From the NCBI RefSeq assembly GCF_016679925.1, contig NZ_JAEQBW010000007.1, forward strand, positions 62,001-126,000: DNA of 64,000 nt. The letters run 5' to 3'. Source of the DNA: Marivirga aurantiaca (lineage in GTDB: Bacteria > Bacteroidota > Bacteroidia > Cytophagales > Cyclobacteriaceae). Both the position numbers and the translations under genes were made by a program. This document shows positions 52,346 through 61,400 of this stretch, in pieces (position 1 is the first letter of the stretch; the number at the start of each line of letters is the position of its first letter). The notes under the pieces were generated by a model, which searched no databases, was not told where the DNA came from, and saw only the letters and a list, made by a program, of their open reading frames with translations.

Positions 52346-53500
52346 CTATTCAGCATATTTTTTAACGTCATTTGCAGTGATTTTTTCATCGCTGAGAATT
52401 ACCAACCTTTCTACTACATTTCTTAATTCCCTGATATTACCACTCCAGGAATAAGATTGCAGTTGTTCCAATGCAGCTTTATCAATCATTTTTACTTTTG
52501 CACCTTGTTCATCAGCTATGTCAGAAAGGAACTTTTCTACTAATTCCGGGATATCCTCTTTTCTTTCTTTCAATGGTGGAACCTGAATTTTGATTACACT
52601 TATTCTGTGGTACAAATCCTCCCTGAACTCATTTTTCTCAATGGCTAATTTCAGGTTTTTATTGGTAGCTGCAATAATACGTACATCAACTTTAATATCT
52701 TTTTCACCTCCCACACGGGTGATTTTGCTTTCCTGTAATGCACGCAATACTTTTGATTGAGCTGCCAGAGGCATATCACCAATTTCATCCAGGAATAAAG
52801 TACCCCCATTGGCTTGCTCAAATTTACCAATACGTTGCTTAATAGCTGAGGTAAAAGATCCCTTCTCATGACCAAACAATTCACTTTCAATTAATTCCGA
52901 TGGAATAGCAGCACAGTTTACTTCAATCATTGGTGCTTTGTTCCTGTCGCTTTGTTCATGAATCTGACGAGCTACTAATTCCTTTCCGGTACCATTTTCA
53001 CCCATAATCAAAACGCGAGCATCAGTAGGGGCCACTTTACTAATGGTTTCCCTTACCTCTGTGAGTGTATTGGAAGAGCCAATCATTTCATATTTTTTGG
53101 ATACTTTTTTCCTGAGGGTTTTTGTTTCAGCTACTAAATTGGACCGGTCCAGTGCATTCCTTACCGATACTAGTAATCTGTTCAAATCAGGTGGTTTGGA
53201 AATAAAATCAAAAGCTCCTTTTTTAGTGGCTTCTACAGCCGTATCAATAGTGCCATGTGCGGAAATCATGATAAAGGGAATATCAATGGACTTTTCATAA
53301 ACCGCATTAAGCAATTCAAGGCCATCCATTTTGGGCATTTTCACATCGCAAAGTACTAAATCGAAATGCTGGCTTTCAATTTTTTTGAGCCCTTCTGCAC
53401 CATTGGCAGCTTCCTCAATTTCGTATTTTTCATATTCCAGTATCTCTTTGAGAGTTTGTCTGATACTAACTTCATCATCTATTAATAGTATTCTAGCCAT
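52346..53500 (-). CDS. Sigma-54-type response regulator without DNA-binding domain (REC-AAA+)
   Basis: The 384-aa protein has a receiver domain (phospho-acceptor Asp52 in VLCDVKMP) and an AAA+ sigma-54 activator domain (Walker A GENGTGKE 167-174, Walker B LFLDEIGD near 236-242, FREDLYHRI). The L1-loop GAFTGA is GSFTSA (214-219). The protein ends at NVVERLVILSDEKITANDVKKYAE, so the usual C-terminal Fis-type HTH is missing, and no frame downstream encodes one. NtrC-type proteins usually have 440-480 aa. It may act from solution without specific DNA binding, or not on sigma-54. It starts 19 nt behind the RNase P RNA gene. Confidence 0.88.
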   Translation of the reverse strand: MARILLIDDEVSIRQTLKEILEYEKYEIEEAANGAEGLKKIESQHFDLVLCDVKMPKMDGLELLNAVYEKSIDIPFIMISAHGTIDTAVEATKKGAFDFISKPPDLNRLLVSVRNALDRSNLVAETKTLRKKVSKKYEMIGSSNTLTEVRETISKVAPTDARVLIMGENGTGKELVARQIHEQSDRNKAPMIEVNCAAIPSELIESELFGHEKGSFTSAIKQRIGKFEQANGGTLFLDEIGDMPLAAQSKVLRALQESKITRVGGEKDIKVDVRIIAATNKNLKLAIEKNEFREDLYHRISVIKIQVPPLKERKEDIPELVEKFLSDIADEQGAKVKMIDKAALEQLQSYSWSGNIRELRNVVERLVILSDEKITANDVKKYAE

Positions 53501-53519
53501 AAGATTATGTATTTAAAAA

Positions 53520-53919
53520 AATTGCAAGCCTATAAGCCGGGTTCTGTATCCTTTTCCGGCATAACCGAAAAAGGTTCCTATCATTTATCTAACGCAGCCT
53601 ACCCCTTTTTACCTGCTGATACAGCATTTCGGACGAGCAGCCCTTATCCCGACCAGGCCGGGAGCAAAAATGTATGTGGCCTTACAACCCGAAAGGTTTA
53701 CCATGCACCCGTTTGTTACCAAACGAGACGGTGAGCTCTTACCTCGCCTTTTCACCTTTTCCCCCGATAACTACCGAGGGTAGTTTAATTTTCTGTGGCA
53801 CTTTCTGTTCCCGGCTCCTTTCGAAACCGAGACCCTGTGTTTCCCCAGGTACGGTGCTCTGTGTTGCCCGGACTTTCCTCCCCCCGAATAATCGGAAGGC
53901 GATAAGACAGCTTGCAATT
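53520..53919 (-). ncRNA. rnpB: RNase P RNA (bacterial class A)
   Basis: On the minus strand the sequence has the conserved rnpB elements: GGAAAGTCCGGGCAACACAGAG near the 5' end, ACAGAAA, AAGAGCTCACCG, TAGATAAATGAT and the 3' ACAGAACCCGGCTTA. The ends pair: AATTGCAAGC (5') with GCTTGCAATT (3') as helix P1. The length is about 400 nt. It is the catalytic RNA that removes 5' leaders from tRNA precursors. A T-run follows the 3' end. Apparent plus-strand reading frames over this gene are not coding. Confidence 0.95.
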
Positions 53920-53941
53920 CTATTTTTTTTTAAAACAATTA

Positions 53942-53949
53942 CAAAAATA
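53942..53949 (-). promoter_or_regulatory. Possible -7 box of the RNase P RNA promoter
   Basis: On the minus strand TATTTTTG fits TAnnTTTG and ends about 22 nt before the 5' side of helix P1. The -33 position has CTTTAA in place of TTTG, so the match is partial. Confidence 0.4.
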
Positions 53950-54102
53950 CGACCAATTTCGGGCTTAGCCTTAAAGATTGTGATTTTTTATTGTTGGTTT
54001 ACAGAAAAGGTATTTAAAATATATTACTCACCTGACGAAGAGCAAAAGCTATTGCATAGCGTCTAAAGCTGTTGTGTAATGGTGAATATGGATAGTCTGG
54101 TT

Positions 54103-54501
54103 TTAATGTACATCCAAGCCGGTAAGCTTATGCTCCCAGGCATCAGCCACAGTAGCAACTTCTTCAATGATACTTTTTAGTACACTTTCTGTTGCATTTT
54201 CTGAATAAGTTGCAGCCTCAACTCTAATGTAATCATCCACCAGTATGAAACGAGCGGCACAAAATGTAGCATTAGCACGAATAAGGTTCTCCAGGTTAAT
54301 ACTTTCAGAGTATTCACATACTTTGGATGTAAATTCAATACTGGGCTTATTGGTAATGTCACTATTTTTTTTCGTTCCTAATACAGCCTGATACCTGTTA
54401 CCTCCCAACGGAAATATTACTACAGATTTGTTTGTATCATACTCCTGAAACTGACCACCAATTTCATTGGCGTAATTTTCCATAAATTCATTAAAGTTCA
54501 T
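54103..54501 (-). CDS. Uncharacterised cytoplasmic protein, YbjN/type III chaperone-like fold suspected
   Basis: The 132-aa acidic protein has no signal peptide or membrane helix. The arrangement of a helix, an antiparallel sheet (SVVIFPLGGNRYQAVLG, PSIEFTSKVCEY), a helix and FILVDDYIRVEAA is reminiscent of YbjN or secretion-chaperone-like folds. This is a structural guess. Met7 (54483) is an alternative start, since a promoter match lies right before the first ATG. A single gene. Confidence 0.6.
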   Translation of the reverse strand: MNFNEFMENYANEIGGQFQEYDTNKSVVIFPLGGNRYQAVLGTKKNSDITNKPSIEFTSKVCEYSESINLENLIRANATFCAARFILVDDYIRVEAATYSENATESVLKSIIEEVATVADAWEHKLTGLDVH

Positions 54502-54505
54502 AGAG

Positions 54506-54535
54506 CAAAAGTATTTTGGTTTAATAACAACTCAA
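54506..54535 (-). promoter_or_regulatory. Bacteroidota-type promoter of the YbjN-like gene, abutting its start codon
   Basis: On the minus strand TTG (54533-54535), a 19-nt spacer and TACTTTTG (54506-54513) fit the consensus. The first ATG begins only 4 nt after the box, so transcription would begin at or within the start codon unless Met7 is used. Confidence 0.45.
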
Positions 54536-54653
54536 TTTATAAAAATCAGACTTTTTATGAGAAATACATTCTTTTTTTAATCAATATATACAACTTCGCT
54601 GAAATATAACAAACAATATTAATAAATATATTGGATAAAAATAAGATTATTTT

Positions 54654-55646
54654 TTATTTTATCTTTACTAATGTTGCTCCATAGCCAAACTTTTCTTTTT
54701 TAGCATCTTTAAAGAATTGAATATGGGCATTGTCCGAAAGTATTTTATGGATTTTGTTTTTCAATATACCATTTCCAACGCCATGAACAAAAACCACCTC
54801 ATCTAATCCGGCCATAATGGCCTGGTCAAGCTTGCTTTCGAAAGTGGCCAATTGAATTCTTAGAATCTCATCCTTTGGCAGTTTTTCATAGTTGGGGTCA
54901 ATCGATTCAATATGTAAATCAATTTCAGAATCACTGAATTTGCTTGATGTACTATGTTTTGTTTCCTCAGCTGACTCATAAAAACTATTTTTTAGTTTTT
55001 CCGCATCTATGGTTAAGGGTGTAATATGACTACTTTGCGATTGGTTAAGGGGGATTAAATAGCCCTTTTTGTTAATTTGTGGAATAAGCTGTGTTTCCTT
55101 TTGAAAGTGTTTGGCTTTAATATTCAATACTATTTTTTCCGGTCTGTTAGGTATTGCCCACTTAGCAGTTTCTGAAAGTATCATAAATGAAATTGGTAAC
55201 CAACTGTTAATATGATCAAGGTTTCTTTCTGTGATCTTTACAAAGTTCATGTTGAATACTTTCTCTGATAGAATGGTTCTCTCTTCATTATTGGAATTGA
55301 CTTCATTAGCCAAAACCAATAGATCGTCCTTGGTGAAATTTAATAAATATATACTGCTTAGCCGATCGTTTAAAGGAATAATGGCAGCAAAGAATCCATT
55401 CAGTGAATTGGGTGGGGCTGATGGACTAATTTTTTTAATGTTTTTTGTTTTTGCCGGCCTCCCAGTTTCATCGGCCATATCAAATGAAGTGCTTTCATCA
55501 GCCGATACTACCACCAATTCCGACTGTAGAACAGGTATTGCAAATCCATCCTCTATTTCCACTTCAACTAATGATCTTTCCAAAAGCCTGGTGATTTTCC
55601 CTTCTTCCGTTCCGCGTAATAATCTAACCCGATCTCCTACTTTCAT
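54654..55646 (-). CDS. DUF2027/Smr-domain protein (MutS2-like C-terminal Smr)
   Basis: The 330-aa protein begins MKVGDRVRLLRGTEEGKITRLLERSLVEVEIEDGFAIPVL, an N-terminal SH3-like small barrel. A DUF2027 beta-sandwich (about 80-225) and a C-terminal Smr domain (about 248-330) with DLHIE and VFVHGVGNGILKNKIHKIL follow. The Smr domain cuts or binds DNA/RNA in MutS2, but the MutS ATPase part is absent. The family is limited to Bacteroidota, and the role is probably nucleic-acid or ribosome quality control. Confidence 0.85.
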   Translation of the reverse strand: MKVGDRVRLLRGTEEGKITRLLERSLVEVEIEDGFAIPVLQSELVVVSADESTSFDMADETGRPAKTKNIKKISPSAPPNSLNGFFAAIIPLNDRLSSIYLLNFTKDDLLVLANEVNSNNEERTILSEKVFNMNFVKITERNLDHINSWLPISFMILSETAKWAIPNRPEKIVLNIKAKHFQKETQLIPQINKKGYLIPLNQSQSSHITPLTIDAEKLKNSFYESAEETKHSTSSKFSDSEIDLHIESIDPNYEKLPKDEILRIQLATFESKLDQAIMAGLDEVVFVHGVGNGILKNKIHKILSDNAHIQFFKDAKKEKFGYGATLVKIK

Positions 55647-55672
55647 AATTTTTATATTTTAATGTCCTTTCC

Positions 55673-56551
55673 TCAAAAATAAACAGGATGTAATATTAGT
55701 TGGTTTCCGCGCCATTCCAAGGTTGGGAAGGGTATTTTTATCAGGTTGACCAAGTAAAACACATGCCGTAACCACTTTTGCTGTGTTTCAATTTTACTAA
55801 AATCGACATCAAGGCTTAAAAATAATTGTCTCTGTGCTTGATATCCATTTGCAATGTTTTCCTCGGGATTACCATATAGCATTTCCCTTCCACTATAACC
55901 TACGGAAAAAGCCATCCATTCGGGGAAAATATTTTCTTTACTTAATAAATTAAAATTCGCAGATAACCAATAGGTTTGTCCGTTGTAATCTTTCAGCCAC
56001 TGCTCGTAATAATTAGACCCTAAAACATAGGGTCGAATGTTGGCATAATGGGTAGGGGAGAATGAATATTTGGGATGTAAATAGTTTTCAGCCCAAAGTA
56101 ATTGTTGGAATGGCAGAAAGGCACCTATTGCGTTGGCAACAAAATCACCCCATGAGGCACCGTAGTTTGAAGAATAACCATCCATTATTTCAATTGGAAG
56201 CATCATAGCAGTACTGGATATACCACTCCAGAAGAGAGCTTTTTTTTGTGGTATACCTGTACTTTGCAATAGTTTGGAATTAGCCAAACTTAAATGGTAG
56301 GCAGTATAAATATGGCCGGCTTTATCCATTTGGAGCCATTGGGCATTGTCATTAAAAAATGTGAAGGACTGGTTGGTGTCTTTTCCATACCAAATCACTG
56401 CTAATCCGGTCATGCCAGCTGTGTAAATTACAGATTCAGCAAGGATTATCTTTTTCAATTTATGCCGGTTCAGGCTGTCCTGGGCTACAGTGGAAAATGC
56501 GAAGAAGAATAATAAACAAAATGTAAAGAAGGATTTTAAGCTGTTGCACAT
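55673..56551 (-). CDS. DUF2279 family exported protein
   Basis: The 292-aa protein has a signal peptide (about 1-23, ending TVAQ) and the DUF2279 pattern: two membrane-like helices (ILAESVIYTAGMTGLAVIWY and KALFWSGISSTAMMLPIEIMDGYSSNYGASWGDFVANAIGA) and MDKAGHIYTAYHLS. It is a conserved Bacteroidota envelope protein, function unknown. It is followed after 26 nt by the DUF2027 gene on the same strand, perhaps in one operon. Confidence 0.8.
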   Translation of the reverse strand: MCNSLKSFFTFCLLFFFAFSTVAQDSLNRHKLKKIILAESVIYTAGMTGLAVIWYGKDTNQSFTFFNDNAQWLQMDKAGHIYTAYHLSLANSKLLQSTGIPQKKALFWSGISSTAMMLPIEIMDGYSSNYGASWGDFVANAIGAFLPFQQLLWAENYLHPKYSFSPTHYANIRPYVLGSNYYEQWLKDYNGQTYWLSANFNLLSKENIFPEWMAFSVGYSGREMLYGNPEENIANGYQAQRQLFLSLDVDFSKIETQQKWLRHVFYLVNLIKIPFPTLEWRGNQLILHPVYF

Positions 56552-56828
56552 GACATCCTAAAATTAAGGATAATTATTGTCAACAACATTTTATAATTCA
56601 TAAAGTAGATATTAATTTATTTAAATGGAGTTTATGGCTAATTACACAAGAGTAAGAGGTAATCTGTTGATTTTCAGTGATAAATAAGAAGTTTTGTAAA
56701 ATAGAATTAGTGTCATTCGGCTAATTTTATTATCAACAAAGAAGAAGTTTATTCGAAATAGAGTCTGTTCCCCTTCAGCAGCAATCATTGTACTTTCATG
56801 TATTTCTGTAGGGTGCAGAGTTCTTTTT

Positions 56829-56966
56829 ATCTTTTTTCTTGACAGAAAAGATAGAACGCCAAAGGCATCCCTTCGGGAAAAGTCAAGACAAAAAGATGCT
56901 TCTACGCTGCAATTCAGCGCAGTCCCGCCTTTTTGTCGACCCACGCGCTTTCGTCCTAAGGGACGA
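56829..56966. repeat. GC-richer non-coding palindrome cluster, possible interspersed repeat
   Basis: The 526 nt from 56552 to 57077 hold no gene. Within it are four stem-loops: ATCTTTT/AAAAGAT (56829-56852), TCCC/GGGA (56868-56878), CGCTG/CAGCG (56905-56919) and TCGTCC/GGACGA (56951-56966). An inverted pair CTTGAC (56838-56843)/GTCAAG (56882-56887) is also present. This part is visibly richer in G and C than its surroundings. Similar segments occur between genes in other Cytophagales as I recall; no alignment was possible here. Apparent ORFs over it (both strands) are rejected. Confidence 0.45.
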
Positions 56967-57077
56967 GTTGGCATACCATGTAGATAATAATATGTTCAGT
57001 AAATTTATTTGTCTGATGACCGTAAAATTTAATAACAGACTTTATATAGTTAATCCTTTGTACAATAGCTTCATTTT

Positions 57078-58379
57078 TTATTGATCCAAAGCTTGTTTAT
57101 AAGTATCCAGTGCCCGTTGTCTGGCAAATTTATGATCTACCATTGGCTCAGGATATTCTTTGGTATTTAGTTCCGGAATCCATTTTTTGATATATTTATT
57201 TTCTTTGTCGAATTTATCTGTCTGGCTGTAGGGATTGAATATGCGGAAATACGGTTGCGCATCTGTGCCTGTGCCTGCAGCCCATTGCCATCCTCCATTG
57301 TTAGAAGATAATTCATAGTCCAGTAGTTTTTCGGCAAAATAGGCTTCGCCCCATCTCCAATCTATCAGTAAATGTTTGGTAAGGAAACTGGCTGTGATCA
57401 TTCTTACCCTGTTATGCATATAACCGGTGGAATTGAGCTCACGCATACCGGCATCCACTATAGGGTAGCCTGTTTTTCCCTGACACCATTTTTCAAAATC
57501 TTCCTCCTCATTTCTCCATGGAATGGCATCATATTTTGATTTAAAGGCTGCGTTCATAACATGAGGGAAGTTTCCTAAGATCATACTGTAGAATTCTCTC
57601 CAGATGAGTTCATTGAGCCAGGTGTCATTTAAAGCCTGGGCTTTTTTTACAGCCTGCCGGATACTGATGGTGCCAAATCTTAGGTGAATTCCCAGCCTGG
57701 AGGTACCATTTTTAGCGGGGTAGTCTCGTAACTTGTCATATTTTTTAATAATTTCTTCCGGATAAGACTTGTCTGCTATTTCAATAGTGCTTTTTTCAAA
57801 GCCTATGCTTTCCAAATCAGGGAATTCAGGTTCAAATTGATAAAATTTGTCTACCGATAGTTGTACGTCAAAAGGCTGGAGTTGATTGTTTTTCAGGCTT
57901 TCCAACCACTTATTTTTGTAAGGTGTAAATACCTTGTAGGGTTCTTCTGAGCCGTTTAAAATCTCTTTCTCTTCAAAAATGACATGATCTTTGAAATCTA
58001 AAAAATCAATACCATTCTTTTTTAACAAATCATCAATTTTTTGATCACGTTCTTTCGCATAGGGCTCATAATCCCTGTTGGTAAAAACTGTATCGATTTC
58101 ATAGTCCTTTATCAGTTTCTCAAATACTTCTTCAGGCTTTCCGTGGAGAATCAACAGACCTGAGCCGAGTTTTTTCAATTGCAGATCTATTTCCTTTAAA
58201 GTATGATGTATAAAACTCACACGTGCATCTTTTTTATCTACAAGATCATTAAGTATTTCTGTATCGAAAATAAAAATGGGCAATACAGGTTTTTTCTCAT
58301 TTTGGGCATAATAAAGGCCTGTATTATCAAAAAGCCTGAGGTCTCTCCTGAACCAGAATATATTTAATTTTTCCACCAA
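57078..58379 (-). CDS. phrB: Deoxyribodipyrimidine photo-lyase
   Basis: The 433-aa protein has the photolyase start (WFRRDLRLFDNTGLYYA), an N-terminal photoantenna domain and the C-terminal FAD-binding domain. The latter contains GTSRLGIHLRFG, WLNELIWREFY, YPIVDAGMRELNSTGYMHNR and NGGWQWAAGTGTDAQPYFRIFNP. It repairs cyclobutane pyrimidine dimers with blue light. The ORF begins with TTG; GTG at the next codon (58376) is about equally likely as start. A single gene. Confidence 0.93.
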   Translation of the reverse strand: MVEKLNIFWFRRDLRLFDNTGLYYAQNEKKPVLPIFIFDTEILNDLVDKKDARVSFIHHTLKEIDLQLKKLGSGLLILHGKPEEVFEKLIKDYEIDTVFTNRDYEPYAKERDQKIDDLLKKNGIDFLDFKDHVIFEEKEILNGSEEPYKVFTPYKNKWLESLKNNQLQPFDVQLSVDKFYQFEPEFPDLESIGFEKSTIEIADKSYPEEIIKKYDKLRDYPAKNGTSRLGIHLRFGTISIRQAVKKAQALNDTWLNELIWREFYSMILGNFPHVMNAAFKSKYDAIPWRNEEEDFEKWCQGKTGYPIVDAGMRELNSTGYMHNRVRMITASFLTKHLLIDWRWGEAYFAEKLLDYELSSNNGGWQWAAGTGTDAQPYFRIFNPYSQTDKFDKENKYIKKWIPELNTKEYPEPMVDHKFARQRALDTYKQALDQ

Positions 58380-58433
58380 TTTACTTTTAACTTAGGCAAG
58401 TTAAACAGTCGGGGGAGCTGATAGTTTAGTATT

Positions 58434-61400
58434 TTAGGGATTTTCTTCCTCTTCCCTCATTATTGCTTCTGACCGGATGTCAATTTCTTCGTTTTCCTCA
58501 TTTTGCGGACTTTCTTTTTCCTGTACTTCTTCTTCTTCCTGCTCTTCTTTTTGCTTGTTTTTATTGAAGATGTCCCTGATTTGGTTAAAACTACTTACAT
58601 GGAGCAAACTTACCCCTGTACTGGTTGAAGCTGTATTGTTTATCCTGTCTAAAGTATTGAAGTTTGTTCTATTATATATTTTCACCCTCAACTTTCCATC
58701 TTTGGATAACAAATACTCTACTGACCAATCACCCAGTATTCCCAATATTTCCTGGTTTACGTCATCTGTAACACCTTGTGTAAAACCACCATCCCGGGTC
58801 ACCCTTAATCTTCCATCCAAAAAACTGTAGGAAAGCCTAAGCTGGAAAGTATTAAATTGCTCCTGGTCAAAAGATCCAAAGTCTACGTCAATTTCAAGGT
58901 TCTCATCAATTTGTGTTACCCAATAGCTTAGCTGGTTAGAAAGAAACTCACTTACAGAATTACCTACGGAGCCACTTACGGCAAAAGAGGCTCTTGGAGA
59001 AAGCCGTCTCAATATGATCAAACTAAAAACTTGTCTTTTCAGCTCTTGTTCATCGGAGGCCAACTCTGTTTTGAAAGCGGCCATTTCAGTTCCTAACGCC
59101 AGCGGTTGCCCTTGTTCGGAAGTGATATTGTCAGGGTAACCGGTAATGTCTATGTCAAAATCTACCCGGGGTTTTAACAAATCACCTTGTAGGTCCAAAA
59201 TTACCTTGGCCGGATACCTTCTTTTTAATTCAGGGCTGCTACTATACACTGTATCTATTATGGGCAGAAGGGAAACATTCTGTTCATAAATGGCTTTGAT
59301 GTCAAGTATTCCTCCGTAAGGATCTCCTTCCCAAGAAATCCTACTGCCAGGCTGTATTTTAAACTCTTTATTGATGATATTATAAAGAGTGAAATTGTAA
59401 CCGCCTTCCGTGAGAGTATAATCTCCCAACATGGAAAATGAGCCATTTGAGTCAATGTTCAGACTTATCTTACCATTTCCCCTTCCCCGAATAATATCTC
59501 CTGACTTTATATCAAAAATAATTTCGGCATAAGCATCAGGAGTGATTTCCAAATCGAAATTCAGGTTTACTCCGGTTACATCAACTTCGCCTACTTCATT
59601 TATTGTGCCGTCCTTTCGGTTGGCAGTATCTTTCACGTTAATGAAATGGATAAAATCTTCTTTTGCCACTGAAGAGGTGCTTTCCACAGGTATAAACAGA
59701 CGGGTTCCCTTTTCTGATTTTGCATTTGCCTCTATCGTAAGGTTGTTTACAGGACCCTTGAAGCTTACATCTCCTGAAACGTTAGCATTTCCATAATAGA
59801 GCTCATTGTCAGCTGCTGTGGTATTGAGCACATTGAATGCATACATTCTTCCGGACAAATCGAGCCTAAGATCCGTAAAACCATCATGAAGGAGATCTCC
59901 TGAAATACCACCCAGATTACCCTGGTTATCTATCAACTGAATGTTCAGGAGTGATACTTTATCCTGATCGAAACCTACATTTCCCGAAAAACTATAATAG
60001 GTATTTAGGTAATTTACTCTTAAGGTTCCGTCATTCACTTTTCCAATTCCCTTGATGACAGGATATTTTAAATTTCCAGTGATTTTAAATTCTCCATTTA
60101 CTTTTCCTCTAATATCAGAGAAAATACTGCTAATAAATGGTTCTGCAATAATAAGATTGGCTTCTGTTAATTTCGCATCCAAATCCAAAGAATTGTCTTT
60201 TGCCCCGGGTTCATAGGATCCATTAATAGAAACAATGTCTTTATTATTTCTATTGACAATGAAATTCATAACCATTTTTTCATCCTGAGCCCTCCATTCT
60301 GTATCTCCACTGATATTACCGATCAGGAATTCATCAATGTAAAAATTGCTTATATCAATATCACTGTCAATAAGATACTCCCCTCTGTAGTTTTGAATGG
60401 TGACAAACCCATTAATAGCACCTTTGTAATCCCTGTCAGCCAAAAGACTATTCACATTCTCAACATTGAAGCTATCCACTCTTATATTCAAAGCTTTTGT
60501 TGAGTCACTTGATAATTCTCCATTGAGGACAATTTTTTCTTTGCCAGTGGAGATGCCAAAATTCTCAAACATATAGTTCCCGTTGGACAGAATAGCCAGA
60601 TTATTGTCTTCAAAACGCCAGATGTTTTCCAAAGCATTAATTCTTGATTGAGTAATTTCAATAGAAGTGCTGTCATCCAGAAAGGTAATGATCCCTGCCA
60701 GATCGAGGTCATTATTATATTGTGGTTGCTGCACAAATCCATTAAAATTAATGGTATTACCGGTCCAGATAAGTTCAGCTTCAATATTTTCCGTATTTAA
60801 ATTTTTGGAAAACTGTTGGGATCGGGAATATACATAACCCATTCCCAAAACGTTTTTATCAGCATGATCCTTGGAAAAGGTTAAATCGATTTCATTGTTT
60901 TTAAATGCTGTTTGATTAAAATTAATAGAATCTATCTTGGCTGCGAAGTTGAAAATACTATTTTGACCATTGATAAAACTACCGGCAATGTTTGTTCCGG
61001 GACTAATGTAAAGTTCAGGTAAAAATAACTGAATGAGAGGATTGATTTTCTTTATCTTAAGATCATATAATACCTGATATTTATCATATTCTTTGTAGGG
61101 GTCAATATTACCATAATATTCTTCCAGCACTGCTGCATCATTTTTAATATTCATTTGGAATTCTTTAACCAATGTGTTAATGTCTTTTGATAATTGGCTA
61201 AATAAATACCTGCCATTGATAGAGCCGGTCAGCAGGTCTGAATCAATAAATAATTGCCTGTGGCCATCTTTCTTTTCTGTATTTACATTAAGCGTATCTA
61301 ATGTGAAGGTATTGCCCCTGTATTCAGCATACACATTTTGGAGAAAGGCATTGCCTACAATACTATCCAATTGAATTCCACGTCCATCCAGAGTTCCTGA

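Noticed and set aside
53507-54066. Two plus-strand reading frames
   Set aside because: They lie antisense over the RNase P RNA gene, whose conserved motifs explain the sequence; the proteins show no family character.
56642-57084. Reading frames on both strands in the gap before the photolyase gene
   Set aside because: Arg/Ser/Lys-rich translations over the palindrome cluster, without start signals or family features; treated as repeat DNA.
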